This document shows positions 1-8,465 of a stretch of DNA of 64,000 bases, piece after piece. Positions within the stretch are counted from its first letter, which is position 1, and the number at the start of each line of letters is the position of its first letter. The stretch is from the NCBI GenBank assembly GCA_900471525.1, contig UCEZ01000013.1, positions 1 to 64,000 on the forward strand, given 5' to 3'. A model generated the notes under the pieces. It searched no databases. It was not told the origin of the DNA and saw only the letters and a program-made list of their open reading frames with translations. The position numbers were made by a program, and so were the translations under genes. Source of the DNA: Hyphomicrobiales bacterium. Its GTDB lineage: Bacteria > Pseudomonadota > Alphaproteobacteria > Rhizobiales > Rhizobiaceae.

Positions 1-202
1 CTGACAAAGGCCGCCGGGCTCTGAAAAGGCCCCTCCCCTGCTCGAAGTGAACCGACAGGTCAAAATTGAGGGACGGAATTTGAGCTTGCGGCTTCAATTG
101 AAATCGGGAAGTAAAAGCCGGCGTCCGAGATCGGTTGCAGGAGGTTTGTGACGGGCCCTTTCGACGAGCCGTAAGACATTGAAACCATGGTAAATGATTT
201 AC

Positions 203-292
203 TAACGAATGCCATATGGCAATTAGAGTTCGTTACATGCTGCTTTCCGTGGAATGGTATCTGACCATCGATAAATATCTAGTATCGATGGT
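203..292. promoter_or_regulatory. Nested inverted repeats upstream of the methyltransferase gene
   Basis: Two separate dyads lie in the otherwise empty first 350 bases. TAACGAA (203-209) is repeated inverted as TTCGTTA (229-235), with the 12-bp palindrome TGCCATATGGCA (210-221) just inside. Then ACCATCGATA (264-273) is repeated inverted as TATCGATGGT (283-292), a perfect 10-bp arm around a 9-nt spacer. Arms and spacing look like operators for dimeric repressors. The sites are seen directly; a role in controlling the gene at 353 is inference. I see no gene in 1-352. Confidence 0.45.
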
Positions 293-352
293 AATGGACT
301 TCGAGTCGCAGGCGCGGTAAAGTCGGGGCAAATCAAAGCCTTGGAGCCGTCC

Positions 353-1246
353 ATGTCTGCTTCGATGTTCACGGCAGATGAACTTGCCGTGGTTCGCCGC
401 GCTTACGCCCATCAGGTGGTGGCTGCAGCGGAAATCATGAATCACCGCATCGAAGCGGCGTTTGCCGCCGTCCCCCGTGAAAAATTCCTTGGCCCGCCGC
501 CATGGCAGATCGCCGATATCCGTGCCGGCTATCGCCCCCTCACCTCCTCCGATCCCGTCCTTGCCTATCAGGACGTGCTGTTTGCCCTGCAGGCCGACAG
601 GGGCGTCAACAATGGCAGTCCGTCACTGCATGCCCGGTTGCTGGCGCAACTCGACGTCCAGCATGGCGATCGCATCGTTCATATCGGCGCTGGTACCGGC
701 TACTATAGCGCCATTCTTGCAGAGCTGGTTGGCGCCACCGGTCATGTTTATGCCGTCGAGATGGATCCCGATCTGGCCAGCCACGCGAAAATAGCCCTTG
801 CTGATCGGGCGAACGTCAGCGTCGTCGCTGCTGACGGAAGTGAATGGCCGCAGCAAGAGGTCGACGCGGTCTATGTGAATTTTGCCGTCGCGCGTCCTGC
901 CGTCGCGTGGATCGAGCGGTTGCGGGCGGGCGGGCGCTTGGTGCTGCCGCTCGGCGTACCCCGCCTGGACAAGCGGCCGAACGTCGGTCGTCACGCGCTC
1001 CATGGTGGCGCGCTGCGCATTCAGCGCGTCGACAATGGATTTGCGGCGCATTGGATCGGCCCCGCTTACTTCATCTGCGCCAACGGTGGTCTAGCCATCG
1101 ACGAAACCGAGCTTGAGGCGCTGACAGCCGCCTTCAAGCGCGGCGGCATCGAGTTCGTCAAGAGTCTGCTCTGGAAGTCAGACCCGCGGATAGGGCGCTG
1201 CTGGTATATCGGCGACCAATGGGCCCTGTGTTATGACGACGTCTGA
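353..1246 (+). CDS. Protein-L-isoaspartate O-methyltransferase-like protein
   Basis: A 297-aa class I SAM-dependent methyltransferase of the isoaspartyl (PCMT) type, which would repair or otherwise methylate isoaspartyl residues in the cytoplasm. The N-terminal half carries the family-like FxxVPREKF stretch near residue 42. The SAM loop VHIGAGTGYYSAILAE (around residue 105) and the acidic strand YAVEMDPDL follow. It is longer than the roughly 210-aa housekeeping Pcm, so it belongs to an extended paralogue group whose substrate I cannot name. The ATG at 353 has GGAG at a good distance; the TTG at 341 is less likely. The 3' end overlaps the start of a decayed recombinase. Confidence 0.75.
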   Translation: MSASMFTADELAVVRRAYAHQVVAAAEIMNHRIEAAFAAVPREKFLGPPPWQIADIRAGYRPLTSSDPVLAYQDVLFALQADRGVNNGSPSLHARLLAQLDVQHGDRIVHIGAGTGYYSAILAELVGATGHVYAVEMDPDLASHAKIALADRANVSVVAADGSEWPQQEVDAVYVNFAVARPAVAWIERLRAGGRLVLPLGVPRLDKRPNVGRHALHGGALRIQRVDNGFAAHWIGPAYFICANGGLAIDETELEALTAAFKRGGIEFVKSLLWKSDPRIGRCWYIGDQWALCYDDV

Positions 1247-2005
1247 AACATCCCTACCGGCTCCGCGAAAAGCGGCCATTTTCCTGTCAGAGGCGTGCGC
1301 AACCGATGCGACGCACCGCCGTGCCGAACAGCTCGATGCGCTCGACGCCTTCCTGCCCTTCGATCGCCGCGATCAATTGGCCACGCTGCTGACTGACGAT
1401 GATGTCGCCACGCTGACGCATTTGGCGCAGCACGGCATGGGCGACAACACGCTGCGGGCGCGGGCGTCAGACCTCGGTTAGCTTGAAGACTGGTGCCTGC
1501 TTGCCACCGGCGCACCCGTGCCCTGGCCTGCCCCGGAAAGCCTGCTCCTGGAATTTGTCGCCCAGCATCTTTGGAATCCGGTCAAGCGCGCCGAGGATCC
1601 AGGCCATGGCATGCCGACCGGGGGGCGAGGCTGGATTGCGCGCCCAGGGGCTGCGGAAGTCCTACGGCTCGTATGCGCCGGTTACGGCACGCCGCCGCCT
1701 GACATCTTGGTCGATCTTGACGCGCCGGCGCGATTGGTGGGCGCGTTTTAGGCGCCTTCGCTGAAGAGCGCTTTGCGCTTGGCAGTTCGCGTCAGTGACC
1801 GGCGACGGGCTCGTCGATGTCCGCAATCGCGCCCTGTTGCGATGGCCTTTGCTGCCGGCGGTCGCCGACGCTCCGACGTGGCGAATCTCCGGGTCGAGAA
1901 CCTCATCGACGAGGAACCGGTTCGCACGGATCCGGCAGCCCGCGACTCCGCTCCTGCCTCACCATCATCTCGGCCGTACGGATGGCGGTGGCTTACCTCA
2001 GAACC
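1233..2005 (+). pseudogene. Decayed tyrosine recombinase (integrase), frameshifted and truncated
   Basis: The reading frame opens at the ATG at 1233 and runs to a stop at 1480. The same protein then continues in pieces: around 1518-1615 in the original frame (PWPAPESLLLEFVAQHLWNP), around 1640-1740 in a second frame (RRRLTSWSILTR), and around 1840-1920 back in the first frame (AAGGRRRSDVANLRVENL). These pieces match, in order, the N-terminal and core-binding regions and the start of the catalytic domain of rhizobial site-specific recombinases, as I remember the family. The catalytic C-terminus with the His-x-x-Arg and Tyr residues is missing. At least three frame changes make it non-functional. 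Confidence 0.7.
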
Positions 2006-2205
2006 GCCACCACGGCTTCCAGTCCCGCAGCTTCCCGACGTGTCTCTCGACGGTCATAGCCAGCTCGGGACCGTCGTCAATCGAAAGGCGCCCGAAAGTT
2101 CCTGAGCGCTGCACATATGTATTCTGGCAAGGCGCTCACCTGCCGGGAGAAATTTATGGGGTAGGGAAGTGCTGCTGGTGGGGACGAGCGTATTTGGCTG
2201 TGGCG

Positions 2206-2221
2206 GTTCTCAGCTGAGAAC
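2206..2221. other. parS-like centromere palindrome (copy 1)
   Basis: The perfect 16-bp palindrome GTTCTCAGCTGAGAAC fits the published repABC parS consensus GTTNNCNGCNGNNAAC. An identical copy lies at 3214. RepB, encoded at 4686, is the expected binding protein. Function is inferred from the consensus match and nearness to repABC. Confidence 0.75.
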
Positions 2222-3150
2222 TTCATGAACTTCGAGAGACGCTGCGGTTAAAGCGTGCCGCTGCGTTTGTCGAAGAAGCCCATGGCCGTCGGGAGGTCGC
2301 CCGGAGTTTCCGGGTGTCTCGGCGCTTTGTGAGCAATCTGGTGATCCGCAAGCGTGAGACAGGCTCGCTTTCAGCCCGTCGACGGGGACACCTTGGGGGG
2401 CGAAAAGCTTTAGGCCCATCACACCTGGGTTCGCCAGGGGCTGGCAGGGAATGGCAAGCTGTCGCTGAAAGAGCTTTGCTTGGACGTAGCCGGACTTGGT
2501 GTCATCGTACACCGATCCAGTGTCGGCCGGCTTCTCCAGTCGGCTGAGCCAAAAAAAGCCCGATGGCAAGCGAGCATCAACGGCCAGAGATCGCGGGTGG
2601 GGGGACTCTGGATCGGAATACGCTGGCCCTTCCACAAAGCGCTGGCGCGGTTGGTCGTTATCGATGAGACCCAACCAAATAGCAAACTGATGATACGCTC
2701 GGGATGGTCCCCGCGAGGGGAAAGCTGTCCTATCCCCTTTGACCCTTGGAAATGCTAACCTTCATCGCCGGGTGGCGATCCCATGGGATGGCCGCGTCCT
2801 GGATCGCTAATGCACCGATGAATAGCAGCATCTTCATGACCTGGATAGCAACCCAGCCAACCTCGACCCCTTAGCCCGACGATTTCGTTATCCTCGACAA
2901 TGTCGGGTTTCGCAAAAACGAGAGAGCCGAAGAGTTGGTGAAGGCGAAAGGCGCATGGCTCGTGTTGCTCCCCTCGTATAGCCCGGACCTCAACCCGATC
3001 GAGATCGCTTCTCCAAACTCAAGACACTCCTGCGCAAGCGTGCTGCTCTGAGCTTAGCACCGTCGCCCAAGCACTCCGAGAAATCTGCAACTTCTTCTCA
3101 ATCACCGAATGCCGTAACTGCTTCAAAGCCGCGGGATATGAGGCTCATTA
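2222..3150 (+). pseudogene. Decayed IS630-family transposase
   Basis: Fragments of an IS630-type DDE transposase appear in order across several frames. There is a helix-turn-helix piece (RFVSNLVIRKRETGSLSARR) near 2315-2380 and a middle piece with VVIDETQ (first catalytic Asp) near 2650. The second catalytic region VILDNV lies near 2890-2905 and the final LLPSYSPDLNPIE motif (catalytic Glu) near 2970-3003. The end of the protein, CFKAAGYE, lies near 3120-3140. Several stops and frameshifts separate the pieces, so no functional enzyme can be made. I cannot see clear terminal inverted repeats. The two parS palindromes sit just outside each end. Confidence 0.75.
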
Positions 3151-3213
3151 AATGCGGCGGGCTTTGGCGATATGATCCGAGGCGGGCGGGGGTAAATTGC
3201 TGCAAGACGGGAA

Positions 3214-3229
3214 GTTCTCAGCTGAGAAC
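3214..3229. other. parS-like centromere palindrome (copy 2)
   Basis: This is a second identical copy of GTTCTCAGCTGAGAAC, about 240 bp upstream of repA. It matches the repABC parS consensus GTTNNCNGCNGNNAAC. Sites upstream of repA are a known arrangement in this replicon family. The two copies are about 1 kb apart. Confidence 0.8.
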
Positions 3230-3471
3230 TCGGGGCTCGACACGTACATCTTAAAGCGAATCACGGCACGGAGTAGCGTGACAAATTGAAAAAACGGCCC
3301 GACGAGCTAAATTTCCAGCGGAGTATTTCAGGGCTATCCTGCGACGGGCTCTGGCGAAGTGAATAAACCCTTGGAGATTAAAGTTTTGTTAACCCATTTT
3401 TCCTTGACGGATTGAGAGACTCAGAACAAATTCACGCTCGAACCGAACATAACGAGCAGTGAGCGTTTATA

Positions 3472-4689
3472 ATGCCAACGAGCGCAAGTACGATACAGCA
3501 GCGTGTAGACGCAGGACATTCGCTAACGGCGCTCGTCTCGGCTGATGCGGATCTTCTGAGCGCGCAATTGCAGCAGCTTCGGGCGAGAGCATTCCCTCCG
3601 ACAGCGGAAAAGCAACTCCGTAAATTTATGCCGGGTGAGGCTGCCAAACTGATTGGAATCAGTGACGCCTATCTTCGTCGGCTTTCGCTAGAGGGCGCCG
3701 TTCCGGAAGCCGAGAAGAACGGTGCCGGCAGAAGACTCTATTCCCTCGAGCAGATACACGATATCCGCCGAATGCTTGCGGCAACAAAACGGGAGTACTC
3801 TCCTGAACGCCGCAATAACGAGGCGCTACAGGTCATAGCGGTTACGAACTTCAAGGGCGGCTCCGGCAAGACGACAACCGCCGCGCATCTGGCGCAGTAC
3901 TTCGCTTTGCGTGGCTATCGCACGCTGGCCGTTGATCTCGATCCGCAAGCCTCTTTGTCGGCCCTCTTCGGTATTCAGCCAGAGTTTGATCTCGGTCCGA
4001 ACGAAACGCTTTACGGTGCCATCCGCTACGACGATCAACAGCGTCCGCTCAGCGACATCATTCGCAAAACATACTTCGCCAACCTCGACATCGTTCCGGG
4101 CAATCTTGAGCTTCAAGAGTTCGAGCATGACACGCCGCGGGTGTTGAGCGAACGTGGCCGGAATCAGGAACGAATGTTTTTTGCGCGGGTTTCCATGAGC
4201 CTGGAATCGGTCGCGGATCAGTACGACATCGTGGTGCTCGATTGCCCGCCTTCGCTTGGCTACTTGACGCTCTCGGCACTGTGCGCCGCCCGAAGTGTTC
4301 TGGTCACAATCCATCCTCAAATGTTGGACGTCGCGTCGATGTCACAATTCCTTCACATGACGGCAGGTCTTTTCGAGGTTGTCGAAAGGGCAGGGGGCAA
4401 CGCGAGCTACGACTTCTTCCGCTACGTCGTTACGCGCTACGAACCGAGTGATGGCCCCCAAGGCCAGATCGTGGGTCTCCTGAAGAGCCTTTTTGGAGAG
4501 CGGGTATTGACCAACGCACTGTTGAAGTCGGCTGCAATCTCCGACGCCGGTTTGACAAAACAGACACTTTACGAAGTCGGACGAGAGAACTTCACGCGGT
4601 CGACCTATGACCGCGCGATGGAAGCGATCGACGGTGTCAATGGAGAGATCGAAGGTCTCGTGAAAAAAGCATGGGGTCGTACACCATGA
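3472..4689 (+). CDS. repA: Plasmid partitioning protein RepA (ParA-type ATPase)
   Basis: A 405-aa partition ATPase, a usual length for RepA. An N-terminal winged-helix region (residues about 45-105) should bind the operator for autorepression. The Walker A motif KGGSGKTTT is at residues 128-136, followed by AVDLDPQASLSALFG. Walker B-like IVVLDCPPSLGYLTL lies near residue 250. RepA with ADP would repress the operon, and with ATP would drive segregation of RepB-parS complexes. The stop codon overlaps the repB start (ATGA), so repA and repB are translationally coupled. No strong ribosome site precedes the ATG at 3472, but the N-terminus matches the family. Confidence 0.95.
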   Translation: MPTSASTIQQRVDAGHSLTALVSADADLLSAQLQQLRARAFPPTAEKQLRKFMPGEAAKLIGISDAYLRRLSLEGAVPEAEKNGAGRRLYSLEQIHDIRRMLAATKREYSPERRNNEALQVIAVTNFKGGSGKTTTAAHLAQYFALRGYRTLAVDLDPQASLSALFGIQPEFDLGPNETLYGAIRYDDQQRPLSDIIRKTYFANLDIVPGNLELQEFEHDTPRVLSERGRNQERMFFARVSMSLESVADQYDIVVLDCPPSLGYLTLSALCAARSVLVTIHPQMLDVASMSQFLHMTAGLFEVVERAGGNASYDFFRYVVTRYEPSDGPQGQIVGLLKSLFGERVLTNALLKSAAISDAGLTKQTLYEVGRENFTRSTYDRAMEAIDGVNGEIEGLVKKAWGRTP

Positions 4690-5672
4690 GTAAACGTCGC
4701 GACGCAATGAAAGAGATGATGGCCCCCATCGTTGGCGTACCATCGGCGGAGCAACGTCCCGTGCTGAAGCCTGTTGTTCAGTCAGGCGCGCTCAAATCCA
4801 TGAATCTCGCTTTCGAAAGTTTGTCTCATGACGCCGAGGAAGCCGGTGTACTGCGCGAACAGCTTGCTTCAGGCCAGTCCATTGTCGAGCTGAATGCTGC
4901 CGATATCGAGCCATCCTTCATCCGTGATCGTCTCGACGGATTCGAGTCAGATGACTTTGACGATTTGAAGCGTAGCATATCCGAACATGGGCAGCTCTTG
5001 CCTATCCTGGTTCGGCCCAGTCCGGGGAAAGCAGGCCGCTACCAGATAGCCTTTGGCCATCGTCGTGCTGAAGCGACCCGCCAGCTGGGGATTCCGGTTA
5101 AGGCCATCGTGCGCAAACTATCGGACGACGATCTGATCGTAGCGCAAGGCAAAGAGAATCTCGAACGTAAAGACTTGTCGTTTATCGAGCGTGGCCTTTT
5201 TGCAGCCCGCTTGGAGGATCGAGGCGTCGGCCGCGATGTCATTCTGGCAGCTCTGTCGACCCATAAGGGCAACCTGTCGACGATGATCTCGCTCGTACGA
5301 CGCTTGCCGGAAGAGCTTGTAACAGCGATCGGTGCCGCTCCCAAGATCGGCAGGCCTCGATGGGAGAGCTTGGTTGCAAATTTAGAGCAGAGCAAGGGCG
5401 ATTGGCGGCATGTTCTACGCGATAAATCCTTCTCAGGTCGTTCGAGTGACGAGAGATTTGAAGCCATTTTGCGCGCTACGACCGTCACCAAAACCAAAGA
5501 CGAGCTACAAGAACTCTTAGGGCGGAATGGAAAGGTATTCGCGCGTGCCTCGCTGAGCCCGAAAAAGACAAAGCTGGTCATTGATCAAAAGGCTGCGCCG
5601 GACTTTGGAGCATATCTCGTTGCGCATCTACCAGACCTGTATCAGGCCTTCCTGGAGCAGGAAAGCAACTGA
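4686..5672 (+). CDS. repB: Plasmid partitioning protein RepB (ParB-type)
   Basis: A 328-aa ParB-family centromere-binding protein. The start MSKRRDAMKEMM at 4686 overlaps the repA stop and is preferred over an in-frame codon at 4671. The ParB nuclease-like N-domain is visible: IEPSFIRDRL, then SISEHGQLLPILVRP and FGHRRAEATRQLG. It is followed by the helix-turn-helix segment KENLERKDLSFIERG and a long C-terminal dimerisation region. It should bind the 16-bp palindromes at 2206 and 3214 and help RepA repress the operon. The gene ends 180 bases before repC. Confidence 0.95.
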   Translation: MSKRRDAMKEMMAPIVGVPSAEQRPVLKPVVQSGALKSMNLAFESLSHDAEEAGVLREQLASGQSIVELNAADIEPSFIRDRLDGFESDDFDDLKRSISEHGQLLPILVRPSPGKAGRYQIAFGHRRAEATRQLGIPVKAIVRKLSDDDLIVAQGKENLERKDLSFIERGLFAARLEDRGVGRDVILAALSTHKGNLSTMISLVRRLPEELVTAIGAAPKIGRPRWESLVANLEQSKGDWRHVLRDKSFSGRSSDERFEAILRATTVTKTKDELQELLGRNGKVFARASLSPKKTKLVIDQKAAPDFGAYLVAHLPDLYQAFLEQESN

Positions 5673-5703
5673 ATCAGTGACCGAATAACAGGAGCAAAAT
5701 CGC

Positions 5704-5759
5704 AAAAGAAAAAGGCCCCCGAACGTCGCCGTCACGGAAGCCCTTCTCGAAGTTCTAGC
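5704..5759 (-). ncRNA. Counter-transcribed RNA (ctRNA) of the repABC operon
   Basis: In the repB-repC gap the minus strand carries a Rho-independent terminator. Arms at 5714-5721 and 5735-5742 plus an inner ACG/CGT pair form the stem, followed by a T-rich run at 5704-5713. A good sigma-70 promoter lies upstream. This is the position of the roughly 50-nt antisense RNA that pairs with the repABC mRNA leader of repC and limits RepC synthesis (incompatibility factor inc-alpha). The ends given are estimates from promoter and terminator. Confidence 0.8.
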
Positions 5760-5765
5760 AGACTG

Positions 5766-5794
5766 AGAATCGCATTTCCGGGAATCACTGTCAA
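5766..5794 (-). promoter_or_regulatory. Promoter of the ctRNA
   Basis: Read on the minus strand, TTGACA (5794-5789) is followed after exactly 17 nt by GATTCT (5771-5766). The predicted transcription start is near 5759. A perfect -35 box with optimal spacing fits a strong constitutive antisense promoter. Confidence 0.75.
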
Positions 5795-5852
5795 GAGTCT
5801 AGGCGTCTATTCGACGAGCGGATTTCTTTTGCCTGGAAGAAGGTGAAAGACA

Positions 5853-7154
5853 ATGGAAAGCGGACATGTGACGACGCCCTTCGGGCGGCGATCGATGACG
5901 CTTGGCATGCTCGCAACTCAGGTGATGAGCCGCGAGATAGACCCTGCCAGGACGATCGACAAATGGAAGATCTATCGCGCCCTTTGTGAGGCGCGGCCCT
6001 TGCTCGGCGTCACCGATCGCGCGCTTGCGGTGCTGAACGCGCTTTTGAGCTTCTATCCGAAGAATGAACTGTCCGAGGAGCATGGCCTGGTGGTCTTCCC
6101 GTCGAACGCGCAGCTGTCTCTGCGCGCGCACGGCATGGCCGAACAGACGATCCGGCGCCATCTCTCAGCGCTCGTCGAGGCCGGGCTTCTCGTGCGCAAG
6201 GATAGCCCGAATGGCAAGCGCTACGCGCGTCGCGGCAGGGAAGGGGAGTTGAATGAGGCCTTCGGTTTCTCGCTTGCGCCGTTGCTTGCCCGCGCCGACG
6301 AGATCGAGCATCTCTCCGCCGAGGTGGTTGCCGAGAGGCTCCACGTCCAACGCTTGCGCGAACGCATCAGCCTGTGCCGGCGCGACATTACCAAGCTGAT
6401 CGAGACAGCGCTTGCCGAGCAGGTCGGCGGTGACTGGGGACGCATCTATGGGGGCTTCCGCAGCCTGATTGACGGACTTCCGCGCGCGCCGACAGCCCTC
6501 CAGCTGGAGAATTTGCTCGAAGAGCTTACGACCGTTCGCGAGGATGTCGTCAAGCGGCTGGAAATGCAGCTGAAATTGCAAAAAGAAGGCGCCAATCCCT
6601 ATCAAAATGAGCGTCACATACAGAATTCAAATCCCGAATCTAAACCTGAATCTGAACCACGCTTCGAAACGAAGCCGGGCGAAAACTCAGCGGGCGACAA
6701 AGGGCCTATTGCCGAGCCGTTGAACACGGAATCGGCAATTTTCGGTGGACAGCATCACGTTGCCGGCTCCAGGACAATTTCTGCGAAGTCCACGGACAGC
6801 GGTGACCTGAAATCATTCCCGCTTGCTCTCGTCCTGCAGGCCTGCCCTGACATCACCGACTACGGTCCGGGCGGGAAAATCGGCAATTGGCGGGATCTGA
6901 TGGGCGCCGCGGTGGTAGTGCGATCGATGCTGGGCGTCAGCCCCTCGGCCTATGAGCAGGCCTGTGCAGTCATGGGGCCTGAAAACGCCGCAACGGTCAT
7001 GGCGTGCATTCTCGAGAGGGGAGGGCATATCAACTCGGCGGGCGGCTATCTCCGGGACCTCACCCGGCGGACCGAAAACGGCGAGTTCGCACTCGGTCCG
7101 ATGCTGATGTCCCTGTTGCGCAAAAACGGGCCGCTGGCACGGAAAACGGGGTGA
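5853..7154 (+). CDS. repC: Replication initiator RepC
   Basis: A 433-aa initiator of repABC replicons, a normal length. The N-terminus (HVTTPFGRRSMTLGML) and the segment LLGVTDRALAVLNALLSFYP are as in the family. A winged-helix DNA-binding region spans about residues 70-140 (NAQLSLRAHGMAEQTIRRHLSALVEAG in pieces). A variable, polar linker (residues about 240-310) leads to the C-terminal domain ending with YLRDLTRR. The ATG at 5853 has AAGG upstream. RepC acts in cis at an origin that lies inside its own gene in well-studied relatives. Expression should be limited by the antisense RNA at 5704-5759. Confidence 0.95.
   Translation: MESGHVTTPFGRRSMTLGMLATQVMSREIDPARTIDKWKIYRALCEARPLLGVTDRALAVLNALLSFYPKNELSEEHGLVVFPSNAQLSLRAHGMAEQTIRRHLSALVEAGLLVRKDSPNGKRYARRGREGELNEAFGFSLAPLLARADEIEHLSAEVVAERLHVQRLRERISLCRRDITKLIETALAEQVGGDWGRIYGGFRSLIDGLPRAPTALQLENLLEELTTVREDVVKRLEMQLKLQKEGANPYQNERHIQNSNPESKPESEPRFETKPGENSAGDKGPIAEPLNTESAIFGGQHHVAGSRTISAKSTDSGDLKSFPLALVLQACPDITDYGPGGKIGNWRDLMGAAVVVRSMLGVSPSAYEQACAVMGPENAATVMACILERGGHINSAGGYLRDLTRRTENGEFALGPMLMSLLRKNGPLARKTG
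6600..6760. other. Putative replication origin inside repC
   Basis: The stretch coding for the RepC linker is clearly richer in A+T than the flanking repC sequence. It contains an imperfect direct repeat of the 12-mer CC(C/T)GAATCT(A/G)AA near 6633-6657. In characterised repABC plasmids the origin lies in an AT-rich segment in the middle of repC. Assignment here rests on that analogy only. Confidence 0.4.
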
Positions 7155-7657
7155 TGCTTGCAGGAAGCACGGACGGCGGGAGCTCCAATTTGCACGAAGT
7201 TACGCAGATTGGAGCGGCGGAGGGGAGGGCGGCGTTAGGACTGTTGCACCGCTGCCGAATGCTATACCACTCCTCGGGACATCGTCCGATCCATGCGATC
7301 CGCTCGGTGATTTCAGCCATTCTCACACGAGAGAACGAGACAACCGATAGGCAATTATCACTCGTCTTAAAATGACGACAGGCTGTGCGGATATCTGCCA
7401 TAAAAGTGGGATAAACTGCTCGCGCCGCTCATGCTCCCGAGTATACGGCAGTTCGGTTTTGCCATGCCGGGACAGATGCACTGTATAGCAAGCCTTCGCG
7501 ACATTCGGACCGGCCTGGTTTTGCTCCGTCGATGACAATAATCTTGTGAAAAATCTGATACTAGGGCACAATTTGTGAACGCATCTGAAGTTGCGGCGCA
7601 ATCTCAAACCCGGCTATCTCGCACCGAGTGACAGTTCGCGTCGGAGGGTCGGCGTCG
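7155..7657. other. Gap between repC and nuoJ with an inverted repeat
   Basis: About 500 bases with no convincing gene; the short ORFs here lack ribosome sites and protein-like composition. A dyad, GCTCCAAT (7182-7189) with ATTGGAGC (7208-7215), extends inward to about 12 pairs around a 10-nt loop. It has no following T-run, so it could be an operator or a factor-dependent end of the repABC transcript. The promoter of the nuo operon must lie in the right half, but I cannot fix it. Confidence 0.4.
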
Positions 7658-8158
7658 ATGGATCAGGGGTTCTTTCTTCTGTTCGCTACGGTATCCGTGA
7701 TCACGGCCCTGATTGTGGTCCTGGCGCGCAATCCGGTTCACAGCGCATTGGCGCTGATGGCGTGTTTCCTTAATATCTCGGCAATCTTCGTCTTGCTCGA
7801 AGCGCCGTTGCTCGCGGTCATCCAGATATTCGTCTATGTCGGCGCGATCATGGTCCTGTTCCTATTCGTGATCATGATGATCGATGTGCGCGAAGCAGCG
7901 CTCCAGCGGTTTTTGCCGGGCGGAAACCTCCCGGCTCTGGCGCTGCTCGTCCTGCTTGGGGTCGAGATGCTTGTGCTGGTGCTCTGGAGCAACCGTTTTT
8001 CGGTCACGGAGCCCGTCGCGATGCGCGGCGGCGATGAGATCAGGCAGCTCAGCACGGCACTTTTCTCCGACTATCTCCTGCCGTTCGAAGCCGCCTCCGT
8101 CATTCTGCTGGCGGCCTTGGTCGGCGCCATCGTGCTGGCGCGCAAGGAGCAGGGGTGA
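7658..8158 (+). CDS. nuoJ: NADH-quinone oxidoreductase subunit J
   Basis: A 166-aa membrane subunit of complex I, between the quinone site and the antiporter-like arm. Five hydrophobic segments are visible, including the conserved helix [19 protein letters not shown] (residues about 54-72), typical of the third helix of NuoJ. The start is the ATG at 7658 with GGAGGG 10 nt upstream; an upstream GTG would add ten unlikely residues. It is the first gene of the plus-strand nuo run. The stop overlaps the next start (TGATG), so nuoJ and nuoK are coupled. Confidence 0.93.
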   Translation: MDQGFFLLFATVSVITALIVVLARNPVHSALALMACFLNISAIFVLLEAPLLAVIQIFVYVGAIMVLFLFVIMMIDVREAALQRFLPGGNLPALALLVLLGVEMLVLVLWSNRFSVTEPVAMRGGDEIRQLSTALFSDYLLPFEAASVILLAALVGAIVLARKEQG

Positions 8159-8460
8159 TGGCGCCGCTCTGGTGGTATATTGTGCTCGGAGTGGTCCTGT
8201 TCGTGATCGGAGCAGCGGGCGTTCTGCTTAGGCGCAATATTCTGGTCGTGCTGATGTCGCTGGAGCTGCTGCTCAACTCGGTCAACATCAATTTCATCGC
8301 CTTCGGGCATTACTACGGCGATTTCCGCGGGCAGATCTTCGCGATCTTCGTCATCGCAATCACAGCGGCGGAAGTTGCCGTCGCCCTCGGTATCCTGGTC
8401 GCCCTTGTGCGGAACAAATCCACCCTCAAGGTCGACGACGTGACCATGATGAAAGGATAG
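8158..8460 (+). CDS. nuoK: NADH-quinone oxidoreductase subunit K
   Basis: A 100-aa subunit with three membrane helices, the normal size for NuoK. The conserved glutamates of the proton path are present, in [12 protein letters not shown] (helix 2) and [16 protein letters not shown] (helix 3). The start ATG overlaps the nuoJ stop (TGATG); a GTG three bases earlier is also possible. It is followed after five bases by an antiporter-like subunit. Confidence 0.95.
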   Translation: MAPLWWYIVLGVVLFVIGAAGVLLRRNILVVLMSLELLLNSVNINFIAFGHYYGDFRGQIFAIFVIAITAAEVAVALGILVALVRNKSTLKVDDVTMMKG

Positions 8461-8465
8461 CGGCT

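Noticed and set aside
5750-5771. Sequence GTTCTAGC followed by GAGAATC in the repB-repC gap as a third parS
   Set aside because: The half-sites do not have the correct spacing and the palindrome is broken; it overlaps the antisense RNA promoter instead.
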